A DNA stretch of 6,150 nt from positions 1-6,150 of the forward strand of contig SKPT01000206.1 in NCBI GenBank assembly GCA_007119405.1. The letters are read 5' to 3'. The DNA is from Phycisphaeraceae bacterium. Its GTDB lineage: Bacteria > Planctomycetota > Phycisphaerae > Phycisphaerales > Phycisphaeraceae. The notes beneath the pieces were generated by a model. That model had not been told where the DNA came from. It did no database searches and worked only from the letters and a program-made list of their open reading frames with translations. Numbering within the stretch: the stretch's first letter is position 1; every line of letters starts with the position of its first letter. The translations under genes and the position numbers were made by a program. This document shows positions 3,695-6,150 of the stretch, piece by piece.

Positions 3695-6094
3695 TTATCG
3701 TCGACGCGGGGTCGCGAAGCGCTTCTTCTGCTTCCGCAGCCAGGCGAGATCGGCCCGCCACCGCTTGCGCTCGGCGGCGAGCTGCTGGAACAGGGCGCGT
3801 GTCTTGGTGAGCACGAGGGTGTACGGACGGCCGGAGCGTCGTGTCTCGTGGCGCACGGGCAGTTCGTGCGCCTCGATCATCCCATGGATGTGCTGGCGAT
3901 CCTGCTTCTTCAGAGGCCAGTCGAGTTGCGTCGCGTCGGCATCGGCAAGGAAGCCGCCCAGCGCCCGGCACAATTCACAGGCGCAGTCAAGCGGTGCCTG
4001 GATGGACCAGTCGTTGGCATCCCGCTTCGGCTGATCCAGGCGCTGTTCCAGCAGAGCGACGCAGTGCTGGTGGATCCGCGGTAGGCCGGCCGCGGCGACG
4101 CGGTCGTTGGCGAGGGACTTCGCGGCCCGCCGCAGCAGGCCGACAAGGCACGAGCAGAGCGGCTCGAACGCTTGGGAAGACAGCACCTGAATCGCCTGGT
4201 CTTGCAGGGCCTGGGCGTCGGCGATGGCGGCGGCCTCCAGGAAGCCGAGCAGCGGTTTCTCAAGCTCCGCGGCGGCGCGGTCCCGCTGGCTGGGCGAGCG
4301 CATCTTGCCGGCGAGCTCGATTTCGGCGGTCAACCACTGCCACTGCTGTTCGAGCATGAGACGCGCCACGGCGGGGCCGGCGGGCTCATCCCTCGCGCGC
4401 AGCGCCTCGCACAAGCCGGGCAATCGAGCCAGCCATTCTTCCCGGTCGCGCCCTGCAAAACGCATCTCCTCGGTGGGCCATTGGCCGATCCGCGAGCGCA
4501 TCCATGGCTCACCGTAACGCCTGTAAAGCCCGACGAGCGGTGGCGCCGCCTTTCGCGTGGCCGCTTCGATCCGCAGCGGCCCAAGCAGTGACGCGGCGAG
4601 CTTCGGCGCGTCGAGGCCCTCGGCGACGCGCAACGTCGTGGTGAAAAAGTCCGCCCCTTGCGTGGCTTCCGCCGCGCGCTTCCAGAAGGGCAGGAGCGTC
4701 TCGGCCAGCCGCCGCGCCTCGTCCTTCGCCCCGGCGCGGATGCGCTGGTCCACGGTCTTGATCGCCCACGCCGGGTTGGCCTCGGCGCGGACGGCGAAGT
4801 CGCGGTCGCGTGGCCAGAGCACGACAGCCGCCCGGCGATACCAGCGATCCATCGTGTTGCCCCAGTTGCCCATGTAGCCCTCATACTCGCTGGCGTAGGG
4901 CTTGAGCGACGCGGAAGGTGTCGAGTAGGCGAGTTCATCCTCGTCGACGGCCGTCGACAAGGGCTCAACCCGCTTGCCCGCCAGATCGCGCCACTGCGTG
5001 AGGGTCACGGACCAGTCAATGAGCTCCTCAAGCGAGTAGGCGTCGGGGTCGTTGGGATCGAACGGCTCGGGCGTCTCGTCCTCCTCCAGCTCCCATTCGT
5101 CCTCATCCTCCGTCCGATGCCACCGGCGGCGCGAGCGATACCCGCGTGGCTCCAACTCCGCCTTCTCGAAGGCATGCCAGGTCTCCTCGACCTCCGCCAG
5201 CGCCAGGGCGATCTCGCAGTCGGTCTGCGTGGCCGCCTCGCGCAGGGCCGCGACGCGGGCGGCGTCGTCGCGCTTGAGCCGCGCGGCGCCGAGGCTGCGC
5301 TGCGTGTATTGATGATCGAGCAGATAGACCAGCCGCTGCGGCGGGTCGCGCGGGGGCGCGTTGGGATCGCGGGCGTAGCGCGCCGGCCGGGGCTTGCGGA
5401 AATGATCGCGCAGGCGGTTGGCCAGCGTCTTGACGGTCGCCGGGGAGGGTGACACGGCCGTGGCGTCGCCCCGGAGCATCAGGTTGTAGCTGAGCACGAC
5501 GCGATGCCCCTGCGTGACCGGCCGCACCTCGTGTTGGCAGTCGGCGTAGAAGGCGATGAACGAGAGTCGTCCCTTCGTGGCGCGGTACGTGACCTGCTCG
5601 CCCTGGTGCTCGATCACCAGCGCGCCGCCCTTGTAGTCGCTGGGCAGGGTGACGAGCAGGGTGCCGACCATGTCATCGGTCTTCTCGGAGTCCTGGTGGG
5701 CCTGGAAGAACTGCCCGGGCTCGTAGAGAAGCATGCTGTGCAGTTCGGCTTTGAGCTTGCAGTGCTCCGGGAGGCCGAGTTCCGCTTGAAGCTCCTGCAA
5801 GGTCGGGTGCAGCGTTTGGTTCCATCGGCGTTGATCGATCTTGACCCGGCTCTTGGGAATCTCCCACGTGTGGCGCACGTTCTTGTCCAGGAGCGTGCGC
5901 TCCTTGTGCCCGTAACGGGCGGGTCGGGCGATCGCGCGCAGCTTGCGCGCCTGGGCAGCGCTGAGCGGGAACCGGAGCGGGCCGACGCCCTTGATCTCGA
6001 GCTTCAAGTCGTCGGCCCGGGCCGTGCGCCGTGCCGCGAAGGCGCCGGCGGGGCCCACGTTGGCGAGCAACTGTCCAATGGTCCGTTGGTTCAT
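3695..6094 (-). CDS. Large 2-oxoglutarate/Fe(II)-dependent dioxygenase-domain protein
   Basis: A 799-aa protein with no signal peptide or membrane segment, so probably cytoplasmic. Residues about 115-206 form a prolyl-4-hydroxylase-like Fe2OG domain. The iron ligands are H133 and D135 (QAHQDSEK) and H188 (CQHEV), and R198 in GHRVVLSYNL sits ten residues after the distal His, where this superfamily binds 2-oxoglutarate. All are intact. The region before it (GVGPLRFPLSAAQARKL, WEIPKSRVKIDQRRWN) looks conserved in large homologues I recall from bacteria and fungi. An acidic, low-complexity linker spans about 328-350. A conserved-looking block EYEGYMGNWGNTMDRWYRRA with AVVLWPR follows at 403-429. 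The rest is Ala/Leu/Arg-rich and probably helical-repeat-like, ending in a basic tail. The substrate is unknown; protein or nucleic-acid hydroxylation is possible. ATG 6094 is chosen as the first in frame; no clear Shine-Dalgarno precedes it. It appears to be a single-gene unit within the window. Confidence 0.85.
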   Translation of the reverse strand: MNQRTIGQLLANVGPAGAFAARRTARADDLKLEIKGVGPLRFPLSAAQARKLRAIARPARYGHKERTLLDKNVRHTWEIPKSRVKIDQRRWNQTLHPTLQELQAELGLPEHCKLKAELHSMLLYEPGQFFQAHQDSEKTDDMVGTLLVTLPSDYKGGALVIEHQGEQVTYRATKGRLSFIAFYADCQHEVRPVTQGHRVVLSYNLMLRGDATAVSPSPATVKTLANRLRDHFRKPRPARYARDPNAPPRDPPQRLVYLLDHQYTQRSLGAARLKRDDAARVAALREAATQTDCEIALALAEVEETWHAFEKAELEPRGYRSRRRWHRTEDEDEWELEEDETPEPFDPNDPDAYSLEELIDWSVTLTQWRDLAGKRVEPLSTAVDEDELAYSTPSASLKPYASEYEGYMGNWGNTMDRWYRRAAVVLWPRDRDFAVRAEANPAWAIKTVDQRIRAGAKDEARRLAETLLPFWKRAAEATQGADFFTTTLRVAEGLDAPKLAASLLGPLRIEAATRKAAPPLVGLYRRYGEPWMRSRIGQWPTEEMRFAGRDREEWLARLPGLCEALRARDEPAGPAVARLMLEQQWQWLTAEIELAGKMRSPSQRDRAAAELEKPLLGFLEAAAIADAQALQDQAIQVLSSQAFEPLCSCLVGLLRRAAKSLANDRVAAAGLPRIHQHCVALLEQRLDQPKRDANDWSIQAPLDCACELCRALGGFLADADATQLDWPLKKQDRQHIHGMIEAHELPVRHETRRSGRPYTLVLTKTRALFQQLAAERKRWRADLAWLRKQKKRFATPRRR

Positions 6095-6150
6095 GGTGCA
6101 ACAACGCGGGAATAAATGGGCGACTCGCCTCGTGGTCGGGTTTCGATGAC

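Noticed and set aside
3442..3810. An intact IS66 element
   Set aside because: No terminal inverted repeats, no tnpA or tnpB, and only the last 80 or so residues of the transposase are present.
4658..5452. Plus-strand open frames of 150-260 codons within 3617-6115
   Set aside because: All lie opposite the dioxygenase gene, whose frame has strong family motifs; they are GC-driven shadows.

Overview
This is a high-GC bacterial window with a mosaic of intact small modules and broken gene pieces. From memory, the glycosyltransferase fragment, the IS66-type transposase piece and the NTase/XRE pair resemble planctomycete sequences. That assignment is an inference, not a proven taxonomy. Almost all recognisable intact genes lie on the minus strand.

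Left part (1-1710): no gene is recognised in 1-300. At 310-366 (minus) lies the 5' two-thirds of a tRNA-Leu with anticodon CAA; its T-arm and 3' acceptor strand are absent. Further right is an MntA-type nucleotidyltransferase antitoxin (744-1058). It overlaps a GTG start that opens a HEPN (HepT) toxin, but the toxin is cut after about 20 codons and runs into unrelated, possibly transposase-derived sequence. Upstream of it sits the middle of a SNF2-family helicase (1084-1710), lacking the Walker A motif and the second helicase domain.

Middle (1711-2382): a doubtful small minus-strand ORF (1782-2036) and an internal piece of a family 2 glycosyltransferase on the plus strand (2002-2289), followed by two overlapping hairpins.

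NTase/XRE module (2383-3438, minus): this looks intact and self-contained. A near-consensus sigma70 promoter (TTGACA, 17 bp, TAATAT) is covered by a long imperfect palindrome. It drives a 186-aa nucleotidyltransferase-fold protein and then, through an ATGA overlap, a 148-aa coiled-coil plus XRE-helix-turn-helix protein. Gene order, coupling and palindromic operator resemble an autoregulated toxin-antitoxin pair. It is the best candidate here for a poorly described system.

Right part (3442-6150): the C-terminal piece of an IS66-type transposase (plus) ends almost exactly at the stop codon of a 799-aa minus-strand protein. That protein has an N-terminal 2-oxoglutarate/Fe(II) dioxygenase domain with all key residues present and a long uncharacterised C-terminal region. 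Its start is about 56 bases from the window's right edge, so its upstream context is missing.
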